DNA of 64,000 nucleotides from Paludibacter sp. (GTDB lineage: Bacteria; Bacteroidota; Bacteroidia; Bacteroidales; Paludibacteraceae). The DNA is taken from the NCBI RefSeq assembly GCF_009712605.1, contig NZ_WASO01000010.1:1-64000 (forward strand), written 5' to 3'. Positions 63,542-64,000 of this stretch are shown here, piece by piece. The notes beneath the pieces were generated by a model. That model was not told where the DNA came from, did not search any database, and was given only the letters and a program-made list of their open reading frames with translations. Within the stretch, counting starts at the first letter, position 1; each line of letters begins with the position of its first letter. A program made the translations under genes and the position numbers.

Positions 63542-64000
63542 TTACTTCGCGGTCAATTCGGCCTTGGCCTTGCTCTTTTTAAAGAATACGCCCATATCAT
63601 CCGCTACCACATTAAGGCCCGACACCTTGTCTTTGTTTTGCTTAACGGCAGAATACACTTCGAGGGAAGCCACCATTGCATCGCTGACAACTGCATAATA
63701 GGTTTTCTGCAAACCTTCGGCCAGTTGATTAATCTGGTTCAAAATAGGACGTATTTTGCCAACAAGTTCATAGTCTTTAAAGAACTCTTCCTTGTCGAAC
63801 ACCCCCGAAAGAATTTCAGGATGATCTTTGACAGTTTGGTACGCCTTATCGATAAACGGGAGGAAAGTATTTCCTACCTTGATAAGTGATACCACATCGT
63901 CGGATTGTAAACTAAGCAAGAAACTAAGCTTCGCTCTTGCATCTGTAATACTCTGTTGCACGGCAGCAGCATCGCTGTCCGACAACACGGCTGAAATCAG
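63542..64000 (-). CDS. Hypothetical protein, 5' end beyond window
   Basis: At least 152 codons are open through the right edge, so the true start lies outside; a GTG at 63988 is only an internal candidate. The visible part is helical and amphipathic with no membrane segment, rich in Ala, Lys, Asp and Val, and ends in a lysine-rich tail F-F-K-K-S-K-A-K. I do not recognise it. The 21-bp array lies just beyond its stop. Confidence 0.6.
   Translation of the reverse strand: MISAVLSDSDAAAVQQSITDARAKLSFLLSLQSDDVVSLIKVGNTFLPFIDKAYQTVKDHPEILSGVFDKEEFFKDYELVGKIRPILNQINQLAEGLQKTYYAVVSDAMVASLEVYSAVKQNKDKVSGLNVVADDMGVFFKKSKAKAELTAK

Overview
The window looks like chromosomal DNA of an anaerobic Bacteroidetes, most likely a Bacteroidales close to Paludibacter. 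The evidence is a full-length SprA/Sov translocon gene directly behind ruvA, a protein with a type B type IX secretion (T9SS) sorting domain followed by a PorP/SprF partner, promoters of the Bacteroidetes form TTTG-N19-TAnnTTTG, mostly absent Shine-Dalgarno sites, and a two-subunit methylmalonyl-CoA mutase typical of propionate formers. The genus is inference; no rRNA or tRNA gene was seen.

Layout. 1-1.7 kb: a RES-like gene in a repeat-bounded accessory segment, then a small membrane protein. 2-7.8 kb (minus): mutA and mutB with a GxxExxY gene wedged between them inside a 24-nt inverted repeat, then gapA. 8-11.3 kb (minus): argD, rpiB, thiL, ppnP. 11.5-15.6 kb (minus): a LacI-type regulator, uxaB and uxaA (hexuronate use). 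15.8-20.8 kb: fRMsr, LysE exporter, kdsA, GtrA, rsmA, a decayed corA fragment, ruvA. 20.8-31.8 kb (plus): sprA, a five-repeat type B secreted protein and its PorP/SprF partner. 31.8-37.1 kb: recF, an ABC export operon interrupted by a four-helix-bundle gene, a PD-(D/E)XK-like protein, and an orphan contractile tail tube protein. 37.4-41.8 kb (minus): cobalamin riboswitch, BtuB-like receptor, BtuG-like lipoprotein, with tcdA behind. 42.3-53.3 kb: DUF4197, YjbQ, a 39-aa basic protein, a B12/radical SAM enzyme, two unknown exported proteins, Zn peptidase, pyrF, RluA-like synthase, YqgE, topA. 53.7-64 kb: GT39, corA, acyltransferase, a small membrane protein, CDF transporter, SDR, three envelope proteins, a DUF805 protein, a 21-bp phased repeat array and a partial gene at the edge.

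How parts fit. B12 is a theme: riboswitch-controlled uptake (BtuB plus surface lipoprotein), a B12-dependent mutase and a B12-binding radical SAM protein. T9SS is another: the translocon, a cargo and the cargo partner lie within 11 kb. The most unusual pattern is three single accessory genes (RES-like, GxxExxY, four-helix bundle) each bounded by inverted repeats, two of them inserted inside metabolic or transport operons with the start codon lying in the repeat. The second is a helically phased 21-bp degenerate array near the right edge.
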